The translations under genes were made by a program, and so were the position numbers. From IMG/VR virus record IMGVR_UViG_3300037262_000052, positions 1 to 40,096 of that record: DNA of 40,096 nucleotides. One strand, written 5' to 3'. Every line of letters starts with the position of its first letter. The stretch's first letter is position 1. The notes under the pieces are model-generated. The model worked only from the letters and a program-made list of their open reading frames with translations, did not search any database and was not told the origin of the DNA. Shown piece by piece: positions 1-7,763 of this stretch. Source of the DNA: a virus.

Positions 1-254
1 CTGTCGGCGTCGACGGCGCGGACGAACGCGGCCTGGTCTCCCGGCAGCGACCGCAGCGCGAGGGCGAACCGCGGGAGGAGATCCCTGCAGGCGTCGAGGA
101 AGCCCAGCGCGAGGCCGTGCAGCTCCCTGGCGCTCGCGAGGCCGAGCAGCTCGTCGACGCCCTCGCGGTCGCCGACGTGCTGGGTGTGGAGGAGCGTGGC
201 CATCAAGAGCAGGGCGTCCGCCTGCTCGGCCTCGCTGAATGCCGGCGCGCCCAT
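1..254 (-). CDS. Hypothetical protein, 3'-truncated at window edge
   Basis: An open frame starts at ATG 254 with a good ribosome site (AGAGGAA) seven bases upstream and runs off the window after 84 codons. It begins 21 bases beyond the tape-measure stop, so it would be the next late gene. The visible part is alpha-helical, rich in Ala, Leu and acidic residues, and has no motif I recognise. This is not the gene that follows the second copy of the tape-measure 3' end at 39976, where a different gene (39442-39945) comes next. It may therefore belong to a variant genome in the same sample. No function can be given. Confidence 0.6.
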   Translation of the reverse strand, partial: MGAPAFSEAEQADALLLMATLLHTQHVGDREGVDELLGLASARELHGLALGFLDACRDLLPRFALALRSLPGDQAAFVRAVDAD

Positions 255-274
255 GTCGTCTTCCTCTCGGTTGG

Positions 275-2716
275 TCACGTGAGCCCGAGTGGTGCTCTGC
301 CATTGCGGCGCTTCAGCGCCAGCAGCATCTGCTGGATGTCCCGGGCCACCTTCGTCTGGTCTGACAGCGGCGAGACGTAGAAGTTGTACACATCCCCGCC
401 GCCCCCGGGCCCGCCACGGCCGCCGCCGCCGCCGGACAGCGCGGACGAGACGCCCCCGACCGCCCCGAGGGCCGCGCGCTCCGCCTGCGACGCGCCGGAC
501 GTGATCCCGTCGGCGAGCATCGTCATGAGCTTCTTGCCGGCCAGGTCCGGCGACCCCGACCCCGACAGCGGCCCCTTCTTCGCCGGGCTGAACGGCAGCA
601 GGCTGCGGACGTCGCCGACGATGCCCTCCACCGCGTGGACCGGGTCCATGGCCACCGACTCGATCCCGTGGACCAGGCCCATCACCAGGTTGATCCCGCC
701 CTGCAGCAGCAGCGTCTCCAGCCGCCCGGTCAGCCAGTCGAAAGCGTGCTCGACCCAGTGGACCGCGTCCGTCGCGCCGGTCTTGATCCCCCGCCAGTGC
801 ATGTAGATGATCCCGGCGGCCAGGGCGATCGGGCCGAGCAGGATGCCGAGCAGCAGCGGCCAGTCGCGCTTTATGAACTTGAGCGCGTCGTCGGCCCCCT
901 CCATGACGAAGTGGAACGCGTCGACGCCCCACCGCTTGAAGTCCTTCAGGTGGGTGACGACCAGGATGATCACCGCGATCAGCGCGACGACCCCGAGGAT
1001 GATCAGCCCGATCGGGTTCGCGTCCATCGCCCCGTCGAGCTCGGCCTGCGCGCCGGCCGCCTCCTCGGTCGCCCCGGTCTGCGCCTCCTGCGCCCCGGTC
1101 AGGATCCCGAGCTTCGTCGCGGCCGTCTGCACCATCCCGCTGAGCTCCTGGAAGTCCTTGACGCCGCCCTTGACCGCCCCGCCCAGCTTCGCGACCAGCA
1201 CCGTCCCCGCCAGCGCCCCCACGACCCCGGCGAAGACCTCCATCTTCGTCTTGCTGCCGTCGACCCAGTTCAGGAACCTGACCGCCGGGCCCAGCACCGA
1301 CTCCAGGGCGGGCAGCAGCACCAGGCCCAGCGACGTCGCCGCCGCCTCGCCGCCCGACTCCAGCTGCTTCAGCTTCTCCGCCGGGGTCGCGTACGCAGCC
1401 GCGACGTCCTTCCCGAAATCCTTCGACCCGTCCGCGACCGCCTTCAGCTTGCCCTTGTAGCGGTCGAGCTGGTCGACCATGACGCCGATCCCGACCCCGG
1501 CCTTCTTCCCGAAGATCTCCGTCATGTCCTGGCCCCACTGGTCGGCGGGGACCTTGCTCGCCTTCAGGTGCTGGACGAACTCCGCGACCGCGGCCGTCAT
1601 GCCGTGCCTCTCGAGCGTCTGCGCCAGGCTCGTCGAGTCCAGCCCGATCGACTTCAGCACCGGCCCCGCCGTCGCCAGCGGCGCCTGCACCGCCTGCCAC
1701 GCCATCCGCAGCTCCGTCGCCGCCTTCGCCCCGCGGATGTTGTTGTCGCCGAAAAGCGCCAGGGCCGCCCCGACCTGGGGCAGCGTCTGCCCGTAGGTCT
1801 TCGCGATCGCGAAGATCCCCGTCCCCGCCGCGTCGGCCAGGTCCTGCATCGTCATGTCGCCGGCGCCGACGACCGCGTTCAGCGCGCCCATCGCCTGCCC
1901 GTAGTTCCGCACCCCGGGGATCCCGGACACCACCGCGGCGTCCAGGGCGTTCGTCACGTCCGTCAGGTCCGCGTGACCGACCGTCGCGCCCTTGGCCGCG
2001 ATCGTCAGCAGGCTCAGCGCCTGCGGCCCCTTGATCCCCACGCTCGCGAACGACGACTCCACGTGGTACAGGGCGCCCGCGAGCGAGTCGGGGCTGAAGC
2101 CGACCTTCCCCGACAGCGACAGCACGCCCGACTCCAGCCCCGGGATCGCCGACTGCGCCACCCCCGCCTGGGTGTGGATCATCTCCATGTCGGACTGGAA
2201 GCCGACCGCCATCTTCGACGACTCGTAGGCGACCCCGGCCAGGGCCAGGCCCGCGACCAGCCCGAACTTCCCGAAGCTGAGACCCGACTCCCCGGCCGAC
2301 TCCTCCGTCTTGATCCCCGCCGCGACCTGCTCGTCAGACGAGACCGCCGTCATCCTGGCCAGGTTCTTCCGGGCGTCCGCCGCCGCCAGCGACGCGTCGG
2401 TGAGCCGGTCCGTCGCGGCCGTCAGGTCGTCGGCGCTGGCCGTCCCGTCGCCCTGCAGCTCCGCCACGCGCGCCGCCGCGTCGGCCTGCGCCTTCTGCGT
2501 CTCGGTGAACCGCTCCTGCGCCATCGCGGCCCGGCTCGTCGCGTCGGCGAGGTCGTCGACCGCGCCCTGCGCCTCCGCCGTGTCCGCGGTCGCCACGAGG
2601 CTGATCGGCTTCGACAGCTCCTCCCCGTCGGCCTTCAGGTCGGCGAGGACCTCCCTGGCGTTCCCGGGGTCGGCGACGATCTGCATCGACAGCGTCTTGA
2701 CCAGCGTCGCCGCCAT
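275..2716 (-). CDS. Tail tape measure protein
   Basis: This 813-residue protein is the longest in the tail-tube part of the late operon and should set tail length and occupy the tail lumen. The N-terminal ~150 residues are Ala/Asp/Glu-rich predicted coiled coil. The middle (about 165-430) resembles the TP901-type tape-measure domain. Strongly hydrophobic segments lie near residues 585-610 and 635-660, as in many tape-measure proteins. A Gly-rich stretch precedes a short helical C-terminus. The start at 2716 follows GGAGGAGGTGA and lies four bases after the chaperone stop. Its position directly behind a frameshifted chaperone gene is diagnostic. The last 121 coding bases are repeated at the right end of the window, where the final residue differs (Gly instead of Thr). 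Confidence 0.93.
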   Translation of the reverse strand: MAATLVKTLSMQIVADPGNAREVLADLKADGEELSKPISLVATADTAEAQGAVDDLADATSRAAMAQERFTETQKAQADAAARVAELQGDGTASADDLTAATDRLTDASLAAADARKNLARMTAVSSDEQVAAGIKTEESAGESGLSFGKFGLVAGLALAGVAYESSKMAVGFQSDMEMIHTQAGVAQSAIPGLESGVLSLSGKVGFSPDSLAGALYHVESSFASVGIKGPQALSLLTIAAKGATVGHADLTDVTNALDAAVVSGIPGVRNYGQAMGALNAVVGAGDMTMQDLADAAGTGIFAIAKTYGQTLPQVGAALALFGDNNIRGAKAATELRMAWQAVQAPLATAGPVLKSIGLDSTSLAQTLERHGMTAAVAEFVQHLKASKVPADQWGQDMTEIFGKKAGVGIGVMVDQLDRYKGKLKAVADGSKDFGKDVAAAYATPAEKLKQLESGGEAAATSLGLVLLPALESVLGPAVRFLNWVDGSKTKMEVFAGVVGALAGTVLVAKLGGAVKGGVKDFQELSGMVQTAATKLGILTGAQEAQTGATEEAAGAQAELDGAMDANPIGLIILGVVALIAVIILVVTHLKDFKRWGVDAFHFVMEGADDALKFIKRDWPLLLGILLGPIALAAGIIYMHWRGIKTGATDAVHWVEHAFDWLTGRLETLLLQGGINLVMGLVHGIESVAMDPVHAVEGIVGDVRSLLPFSPAKKGPLSGSGSPDLAGKKLMTMLADGITSGASQAERAALGAVGGVSSALSGGGGGRGGPGGGGDVYNFYVSPLSDQTKVARDIQQMLLALKRRNGRAPLGLT
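281..401. repeat. 121-bp exact direct repeat, copy 1 (tape-measure 3' end)
   Basis: Bases 281-401 are identical to 39976-40096, the last bases of the window. Identity stops abruptly at the left boundary (base 280 is t, base 39975 is c). A repeat with one copy at a contig end and the other 280 bases inside the opposite end is what a k-mer assembler leaves when a circular genome closes on an internal branch point. It implies a circle of 39,695 bp (281-39975). Confidence 0.9.
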
Positions 2717-2720
2717 CCCG

Positions 2721-3325
2721 TCACCTCCTCCGATCCGCCTCTGCCCTGCGCTTGTCGATCACCGCCGCGAACCCCGCGAACTCCGCGACCGTCAGCCGCT
2801 CCGCCTCCCTCGGCGGCATCCCGAACACCTCCGCCAGCGGCACCATGTACTGGCGGAAGATCTCCCTCAGGTCGCCGTCGGCGAAGCGGCGGGACTGAAC
2901 CTGACGCTCTCGGGCTGCGGCCCCGGGGTCGTACCCGGCGGGGAGCCGGACGTCGGTGACGCAGCTCGGGTAGGGACCGCCAGGGCCGCCTGCCGCTCGG
3001 CCTCGGCCTTCTCCTCGGCCTTCTCCCGCTCCTCCTCGGCCTTCTGCTCGGCCGCCGCCGCGGTCACGAGGGCGTTGTTGAACTTCACGACGGAGAACTC
3101 GAGGTCGCCGATCGGGCACGGCAGCTCGGCCTGCTGGAACATCAGCCAGTACGCCGCGCGGACGCAGGACGGCTCCGCGTCGTTCAGCCCCCGGTTCCAC
3201 GCGCCGAGGCTCCGCCCGGCCGGGTAGACGTCGTCCTTCGTGCTGTCCTTGATCACGAACGCCTGCTTCATCGTGACCTCTTCGGCGTCGAAGTCCCAGG
3301 TCCGGCCGTTCCATTCGATTCTCAT
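2721..3325 (-). CDS. Tail assembly chaperone, -1 frameshift (G-T type) fusion product
   Basis: A -1 ribosomal slip joins the first 135 codons of the upstream chaperone frame to a second frame that ends at 2721, giving a protein of about 201 residues. The downstream part (about 66 residues, starting Ala-Ala-Ala-Arg-Glu-Arg) is helical, contains a PLAEVFGMP stretch and ends in a basic tail. No independent start or ribosome site serves this frame, and it ends just before the tape-measure ribosome site. Paired chaperones made from one start by frameshifting are a hallmark of siphovirus tails. They coat the tape measure during tail assembly and are absent from the virion. Confidence 0.8.
2867..3325 (-). 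CDS. Tail assembly chaperone, short form
   Basis: This is the unshifted 152-residue product. The N-terminus (MRIEWNGRTWDF) resembles tail assembly chaperones of actinophages. A globular region to about residue 90 is followed by a charged Glu/Ala/Lys coiled stretch (about 90-115) and a Pro/Ser/Thr-rich tail that is lost in the frameshifted form. It lies between the gp10-like gene and the tape measure, as expected. The start is ATG at 3325, preceded by AGGAGACCCCTC. Confidence 0.85.
   Translation of the reverse strand: MRIEWNGRTWDFDAEEVTMKQAFVIKDSTKDDVYPAGRSLGAWNRGLNDAEPSCVRAAYWLMFQQAELPCPIGDLEFSVVKFNNALVTAAAAEQKAEEEREKAEEKAEAERQAALAVPTRAASPTSGSPPGTTPGPQPESVRFSPAASPTAT
2921..2927 (-). promoter_or_regulatory. 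Programmed -1 frameshift slippery site CCCGGGG
   Basis: On the minus strand the zero-frame codons read ACC CCG GGG, so the heptamer C CCG GGG fits X XXY YYZ exactly in phase. Slipping back one base re-pairs CCC and GGG perfectly and enters the frame that ends at 2721. G+C-rich sequence follows, but I did not identify a specific pseudoknot. Confidence 0.75.
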
Positions 3326-3335
3326 GAGGGGTCTC

Positions 3336-3797
3336 CTAATCGGTGAATCCGTAATCCCTGGCCCAGTCCTCGATGACCCGCGCCACGATCTCCGCCGCGC
3401 CCTCCGCGCCCTCCTCGGCCGCCGGGCCCATGAACGGCCTGTGCTTGTTGGTCACCCACGGCGGGTGGCCGAACACCGGGTGCTGCACGCCCTCGATCTC
3501 GTTCGGGTACGCGTTCGGCGCCGCCCTCGACCCGGCGCGGACCACGACGCCCGACCGGCCGCCGCCGACCTTCACCGACGGCGGGATCTTCTCCGACCAG
3601 GCCGCGTTCGCCCGCACGATCCCGGCTATGTACACCCCGGCCTCCAGCAGCCGCACGCCGAGCTCGCCCGCCGCCCCCGCGTCGCCCTCGTATCCGCCGT
3701 CCAGCGCCGACACGCTCTTCGCGGCCTTCATCGCCTTCCGGAGCCCGTGGACGCGGACCACCGGCCGCCTGCTGCCGCGCAGCTTGACCGTCGGCAT
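3336..3797 (-). CDS. HK97 gp10-like tail completion / head-tail joining protein
   Basis: The 153-residue protein has features of the HK97-gp10-like family: an N-terminal VRVHGLR helix start, a central IPPSVKVGG strand region, a VRAGS strand, a QHPVFGHPPW turn and a C-terminal helix after RPFMGPA. Family members sit at the head-tail interface. It begins two bases after the major tail protein stop and ends just before the chaperone ribosome site. The order is slightly odd, because this family usually precedes the major tail gene, whereas here it follows. Family assignment is by pattern only. Confidence 0.75.
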   Translation of the reverse strand: MPTVKLRGSRRPVVRVHGLRKAMKAAKSVSALDGGYEGDAGAAGELGVRLLEAGVYIAGIVRANAAWSEKIPPSVKVGGGRSGVVVRAGSRAAPNAYPNEIEGVQHPVFGHPPWVTNKHRPFMGPAAEEGAEGAAEIVARVIEDWARDYGFTD

Positions 3798-3798
3798 G

Positions 3799-4920
3799 TC
3801 AGGGGGCCGTGTCCGTGCTCATGTACTGCAGCTGGACCTGGTTGTCGGTCTCGTCATCCAAACCGGTGAAGGGCAGCGTCTGGTTGAGGATGCCGGGGCC
3901 GGGCACGACCGGGGTGTCCCCGTCGAGCCTGATCACCGGGATCAGCACGGCCAGCGTCGGGTAGTAGGTGCTCGCGATCGCCGTCGGCCCGGTGAAGATC
4001 AGCTGCAGCGACAGGTTCGTGTCGCCCGCGAACACGTCGTAGTAGCTGGCCAGGCTGTAGAACTCGGCCTCCATCGACCCGCTGACCTTGCGGAAGTTGT
4101 TCTCCAGCTGCTCGCTCTTCACCCCGGCGACGAGCGAGCCGCCGGTGCCGCCCTGGCCGCCGAAGAAGTAGCGGCCGGTGTCGAGCGGGTTCTCGCACTT
4201 GATCGAGCACTTGGTGACCCTCGCCAGCGCGGTCGGCGTCGACAGGGTCGTGATGCCGCCCGAGGTCGCCAGCGTGCCCCCGCCGTACAGGACGGCCTCC
4301 CGGAAGTGGAAGAACTGCTGGCCGCTGGCGTACGTCGCGCTGGCCAGCGCCGCGCCCGCCGTCGTCCCGGTCGGGTTGTCGGTGGTCAGCTCCTGCCAGG
4401 CGTCGATGTCGAGGGTGAAGTCGGCGAACTTGTTCAGCTCGGTGTTCAGCGTCCAGCCGGTGACCTTGCTGCCCACGTAGTTGAACGGGCGCACGGTGCC
4501 CGTCGAGTCCGGCTTGCCGATCTGGAGGGTGAACGTCTTGCCGGCCAGCGAGCCGGGCGCGTACGTCTGCAGGTAGGCGGTGGACGACGCCTGCTGGACG
4601 ACGAGCGGGTTGTTTGTCCCGCCCGTCGCGCCGGGGTTGTACGCGCCGAACATGTGCTCGGCGAACAGGCCGAACCCGGAGTACGGGGCGTCGAAGTGGA
4701 TCGCGCCCGCCGCCCCCCAGGAGCCGACCACGCGCCGCGACTGGCGGACGAACAGGCCGCCCGCGCGCAGGCCCTGGCCCTGCACGGTGTTCTTCTTCAG
4801 CTTCATCGTCTCCGGGCTGGAGTCCGACAGCTCGATGAAGTGGGTGACGGTCGCGGAAGTGCCGTTGGTGGCCTCCGTCACGATGCCCGCCTGGGCGGCG
4901 AGCCCTGCGCCGATCGCCAT
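3799..4920 (-). CDS. Major tail (tube) protein
   Basis: This protein of about 373 residues lies upstream of the gp10-like and chaperone genes, the normal place for the tail tube subunit. It is rich in beta-strand-forming and small residues. It includes the tube-like segments HFIELSDSSPETMKLK near the N-terminus, GWTLNTELNKFADFTLDID in the middle and AEFYSLASYYD further on, typical of large actinophage major tail proteins. I chose ATG 4920 because GGGGGT lies nine bases upstream. GTG 4926, which overlaps the previous stop, is the alternative and adds two residues. It should form hexameric rings stacked around the tape measure. Confidence 0.88.
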   Translation of the reverse strand: MAIGAGLAAQAGIVTEATNGTSATVTHFIELSDSSPETMKLKKNTVQGQGLRAGGLFVRQSRRVVGSWGAAGAIHFDAPYSGFGLFAEHMFGAYNPGATGGTNNPLVVQQASSTAYLQTYAPGSLAGKTFTLQIGKPDSTGTVRPFNYVGSKVTGWTLNTELNKFADFTLDIDAWQELTTDNPTGTTAGAALASATYASGQQFFHFREAVLYGGGTLATSGGITTLSTPTALARVTKCSIKCENPLDTGRYFFGGQGGTGGSLVAGVKSEQLENNFRKVSGSMEAEFYSLASYYDVFAGDTNLSLQLIFTGPTAIASTYYPTLAVLIPVIRLDGDTPVVPGPGILNQTLPFTGLDDETDNQVQLQYMSTDTAP

Positions 4921-4922
4921 GG

Positions 4923-5366
4923 TCACATACCCCCGGTCGTGTCAGGGACCACCGCTGACGCGGGCGGCAGCCCGGCGGCGGGCGGCGGGTTGCTTATCTC
5001 GGGCGACCAGGTGCCGTCCGCCGGATGCTCGGTCCCGTGCATTTCCTCGCCCGTGCCCGGGGCGCCCGCCAGCTGGCCGTGGTGCGCGCCGCCGCACCAG
5101 CAGCCGTCGGCGCCGGAGCACCGGTCGGCCTCGCCGGTGGCGTCGTCGACGAAGTGGAAGCCGTCGGCGATGAACGCCGGGGCCTCCGGCGCGTCGACCT
5201 CCGCGCCGACCGCCACGTAGCCGAGCACCGCGTTGAACACGTGGCCGCCCTCGTTCGGCGGCAGCGCCAGCCGGCCGCCGTACCCCGGGTGGGCGGGCAG
5301 ACCGTTGTCGGCCCGCATCCCGTTGTGGCAGCCGCCGTGCGGGCTGACGCACCTCACCTTGCGCAT
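4923..5366 (-). CDS. Hypothetical Cys/His-containing late protein
   Basis: This is a 147-residue protein between the tail terminator and major tail genes. It holds several Cys and His residues (C6, C13, then a cluster reading CSGADGCWCGGAHH near residues 83-96) that could bind a metal. It has an FNAVLGYVAVG strand region and a Pro-rich C-terminus. The stop overlaps the alternative GTG of the major tail gene, which suggests translational coupling. I do not recognise a family. Its place in the tail operon suggests a structural or assembly role, but that is inference. Confidence 0.8.
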   Translation of the reverse strand: MRKVRCVSPHGGCHNGMRADNGLPAHPGYGGRLALPPNEGGHVFNAVLGYVAVGAEVDAPEAPAFIADGFHFVDDATGEADRCSGADGCWCGGAHHGQLAGAPGTGEEMHGTEHPADGTWSPEISNPPPAAGLPPASAVVPDTTGGM

Positions 5367-5375
5367 CCGCGTCTC

Positions 5376-5948
5376 CTAACTCGTCAGCCGCACGAAGGCT
5401 GAGACTCTGAACGTGACCAGCGCCCACGCGCCGTTCTGCTGCTGCTCCTGCGCCAGCCCGATCGGGCCGGCGACCTCCGACCACTGCACGAGGCCGCCCA
5501 TCGTCGAGTCGCCCGGCCCCGTGATCGACCCCGACGGGTTCGGGCCGCCGCGCAGCATGAGCTCCACCGCCGCCATCACCGCGAACGCCCCGCCGCCCGA
5601 CAGGCCGCCGGAGCCCCGGGCGGTCGCCATCACCGCGTCGCCCGACCCGCACTCGGCCGCGCACCGGATCTCGATCTGGTCGTCGCGGGTCCGGGCGTTG
5701 TCGAGGAACGCGAACCCCTGCTCGCTCGAGGCCGCCTCCGACGGGGTCCCGGCGTGCGGCATGCCCTCCGCGCCGACCCACAGCCGCTGCGTCAGCCCGG
5801 CCGGGGAGATGACGAGCTGATCACTGGTCGGCGGCGGCCCGTCCAGCACCAGCACCGCCGGGGACGCCGCCCCCAGGTACGCCGACGCCTGCGCCTGCGC
5901 GACGAGATACGAGATCACGTTCGGGATCAGCTCGGCGGTCATCGTCAC
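5376..5948 (-). CDS. Probable tail terminator / minor tail protein
   Basis: The 190-residue protein starts at GTG 5948, overlapping the upstream stop, with ATG 5942 as an alternative two codons in. It opens with a helix (LIPNVISYLVAQA), then has strand-rich sequence with the phrase QLVISPAGLTQRLWVG, a DQIEIRCAAECGSGD segment and a C-terminal strand ending VTFRVSAFVRL. This pattern and the position just before the major tail gene suit tail terminator proteins, which cap the finished tail and join it to the head. The identification rests on context plus overall composition. Confidence 0.65.
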   Translation of the reverse strand: MTMTAELIPNVISYLVAQAQASAYLGAASPAVLVLDGPPPTSDQLVISPAGLTQRLWVGAEGMPHAGTPSEAASSEQGFAFLDNARTRDDQIEIRCAAECGSGDAVMATARGSGGLSGGGAFAVMAAVELMLRGGPNPSGSITGPGDSTMGGLVQWSEVAGPIGLAQEQQQNGAWALVTFRVSAFVRLTS

Positions 5949-6229
5949 GGCGCGCCGCCTGTCCGCGACAGGTGCCGCGCGTGGGCCCGCCGGACGTGGC
6001 CCGGCTTCGGCTTCCCGTCCGGGTGGTGGGACCAGCAGCTGCGGGTGTGCCCGTCGGCCATCAGGTGGCCCGGCCGCCAGCAGGACGGCTCATGGCAGGT
6101 GCGCGACCAGTACAGCTGCGCCAGCGCGCCGATGATCGTGAACTCCGAGATGCACGACAGGAACCCGCCCCACAGGAAGTTGGCGGTCCCGGCCGCGGCG
6201 CCGAGGATGTGGTCGAGAAACCAGATCAC
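5945..6229 (-). CDS. Small membrane protein with His/Cys-rich tail
   Basis: The 94-residue protein starts at GTG 6229, coupled to the upstream stop by GTGA. One or two hydrophobic segments (about residues 2-40) are followed by a polar tail with a CHEPSC motif, WRPGH, then TRSCWSHHP, which could coordinate zinc. Similar membrane-plus-CHxxxCW proteins occur in actinophage head-tail regions. The role is unknown. Together with the next gene upstream it forms a two-gene membrane-protein insert inside the connector region. Confidence 0.7.
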   Translation of the reverse strand: MIWFLDHILGAAAGTANFLWGGFLSCISEFTIIGALAQLYWSRTCHEPSCWRPGHLMADGHTRSCWSHHPDGKPKPGHVRRAHARHLSRTGGAP

Positions 6230-6540
6230 GACGCACCTTCGCAGTGGGGGCAGTGGTGCGGGGCGCGCATCCGCCGGCCGATCCGCACCGCGGTGCTCGT
6301 GCCGGCGAAGTTCGCCGCGCTCACCGAGGCGACCACGGCCGCGGTGAGCGCCAGGTCGTGGCCGGCCAGCGCCCGGATCGTCGTGTAGGTCACCGCGATG
6401 CCCATCGGCCAGTTCAGCGTGTCCAGCACGCCCGCCCGGGCCGGCAGGTACCCCGACTCCGCCTGCACGAGCCACGTCGACAGCAGGTCCTGGCCGAACA
6501 TCGCCGCGCCCGCCAGCAGCGCCCACAGCGCGGTGCTCAC
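6226..6540 (-). CDS. Small membrane protein, about three segments
   Basis: The 104-residue protein starts at GTG 6540, which overlaps the connector gene stop as GTGA. Hydrophobic segments lie near residues 4-24, 43-62 and 67-86, and the C-terminus ends with CPHCEG, a possible metal-binding pair. Both neighbours overlap it by four bases, so it is made with the structural operon. A membrane protein between head-tail connector and tail terminator is unusual. It could act in assembly at the membrane or be a passenger gene. No function is claimed. Confidence 0.7.
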   Translation of the reverse strand: MSTALWALLAGAAMFGQDLLSTWLVQAESGYLPARAGVLDTLNWPMGIAVTYTTIRALAGHDLALTAAVVASVSAANFAGTSTAVRIGRRMRAPHHCPHCEGAS

Positions 6541-7430
6541 GCGATCGCCGCCGGTATCTGGTACGGCGCCAGCGCCTCGAGCAGCCGGGACGGGACCATG
6601 AAGCCCATCGGCCCCGGGGTGACCTCCTCGTCGGCAGCGCCGAGCCCGGCGCCGCCCGCGCCGCCGCGCTCCAGGGCCCACAGGTGCCGCAGCAGCACCC
6701 GCGCCGCGTAGGTGATCGCATACGGGATCACCGTGTACCCGGCGAGGTACTGCCAGTAATAGGGGCCGTAGTAGAACGGCAGGCCCGCGTTGTTCCGCAC
6801 GATCCCCTTGACCGGGTCGGCGGTCAGCTCGTTCATCGGGTACGCGACGCCGTACGTCATCACCGGGAACATCGGGCCGCCGTTGGCCATCGACACGGTC
6901 GCGGTCGTGCCCTGCAGCGGGACCGGGACCGTCGCCCACTGGACCAGGCCGAGAACCGGCGGCTTGCTCAGCTGCACCGACAGTCCGCCGACCCGCAGCT
7001 CCTCGATGACCGTCTGCTGCACGATCGGGCCGCAGTACCACTCCAGCCACGACGTGATCGCGGCGAGGTACTCCGCTATCTCAAGGTCGTAGAGCGTGTT
7101 CGCCAGGGGGATCGAGATGGTCGCCTTGGCGTCGGAGAACTGCAGGACGTCCGTCGAGGCGGTCGACCACGAGTCGAACTGGTCGGCCCCGGCCCCGGGG
7201 TAGGTGGGATCGGCGCAGACCCAGGCGACGGTGTGACGGCCGACCTCGGTAGTCAGGTACGTCGCCGTGTAGACCCCGGTCCCGGTGTTGCTCACCGCCG
7301 GGGTCGCCGTGGTGCCGTCGGGCAGCGTGACGGTGACCACAGGCGGGACGCTGATCGCGTTGACCGGCGTGCCGCTGGTACTGGTCAGCGTGAAGGTCAG
7401 CGGCACCGGCTGGCCCATGTAGTACGGCAC
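6537..7430 (-). CDS. Head-tail connector (adaptor) protein with N-terminal Ig-like domain
   Basis: The 297-residue protein has two parts. Residues about 5-95 look like an immunoglobulin-type beta-sandwich (PLTFTLTSTSGTP, then VVTVTLPDG and TGVYTATYLTTEVG). Residues about 110-270 contain the helical region typical of gp6-like adaptor proteins: ANTLYDLEIAEYLAAITSWLEWYCGP followed by TVIEELRVGG and, near the end, a helix reading AITYAARVLLRHLW. It sits downstream of the capsid gene and should bind the portal. The N-terminal Ig-like module on a connector is an addition to the usual family length. Confidence 0.78.
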   Translation of the reverse strand: MPYYMGQPVPLTFTLTSTSGTPVNAISVPPVVTVTLPDGTTATPAVSNTGTGVYTATYLTTEVGRHTVAWVCADPTYPGAGADQFDSWSTASTDVLQFSDAKATISIPLANTLYDLEIAEYLAAITSWLEWYCGPIVQQTVIEELRVGGLSVQLSKPPVLGLVQWATVPVPLQGTTATVSMANGGPMFPVMTYGVAYPMNELTADPVKGIVRNNAGLPFYYGPYYWQYLAGYTVIPYAITYAARVLLRHLWALERGGAGGAGLGAADEEVTPGPMGFMVPSRLLEALAPYQIPAAIA

Positions 7431-7461
7431 CGCTCACCTCCTCGTCGTCTCGGGTGCTGGA

Positions 7462-7746
7462 TCAGACGTGCGGCGGCCAGAACGCGCCGCGCAGGCTGAC
7501 CGTCTGCCCCTCGGGCAGATCGGCCTGGCGCGCGGCGCGGTGGTCCTCAAGCGCCTCGCGGGACTCGTGCAGGCTGTAGCTGGTCATCCACTCTTCAGGG
7601 CCTGGGTAGCCGTCTCGGAGCACGCGCAGGTTGACGCTGGTGTCGGACCATGCGCGGGTGATGATCGCGGGCGCGACGTCACTGCCGTTGTTCTGCGCCG
7701 GGTCCACGAGGACGTGGACGATGCGGCCTACCGCTGCCTTGGGCAT
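7462..7746 (-). CDS. Hypothetical 94-residue late protein
   Basis: This is a compact mixed alpha/beta protein beginning MPKAAVGRIVHVLVDP, with an AIITRAWSD segment and a tryptophan-containing end (LRGAFWPPHV). It starts at ATG 7746 with GAAAGAGAG upstream. Sequences of this type (short proteins reading G-R-I-V-H-V followed by A-I-I-T-R-x-W) are common in actinophage head modules, but I know no demonstrated function. It lies between the capsid group and the connector and is probably a structural or assembly factor. Confidence 0.78.
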   Translation of the reverse strand: MPKAAVGRIVHVLVDPAQNNGSDVAPAIITRAWSDTSVNLRVLRDGYPGPEEWMTSYSLHESREALEDHRAARQADLPEGQTVSLRGAFWPPHV

Positions 7747-7763
7747 GTGCTCTCTCTTTCGGG

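Noticed and set aside
635-2959. 774-codon plus-strand open frame opposite the tape-measure gene
   Set aside because: It is antisense to a clear tape-measure gene, is extremely rich in Arg, Asp, Gln and Pro as expected of a shadow frame in G+C-rich DNA, and has no ribosome site.
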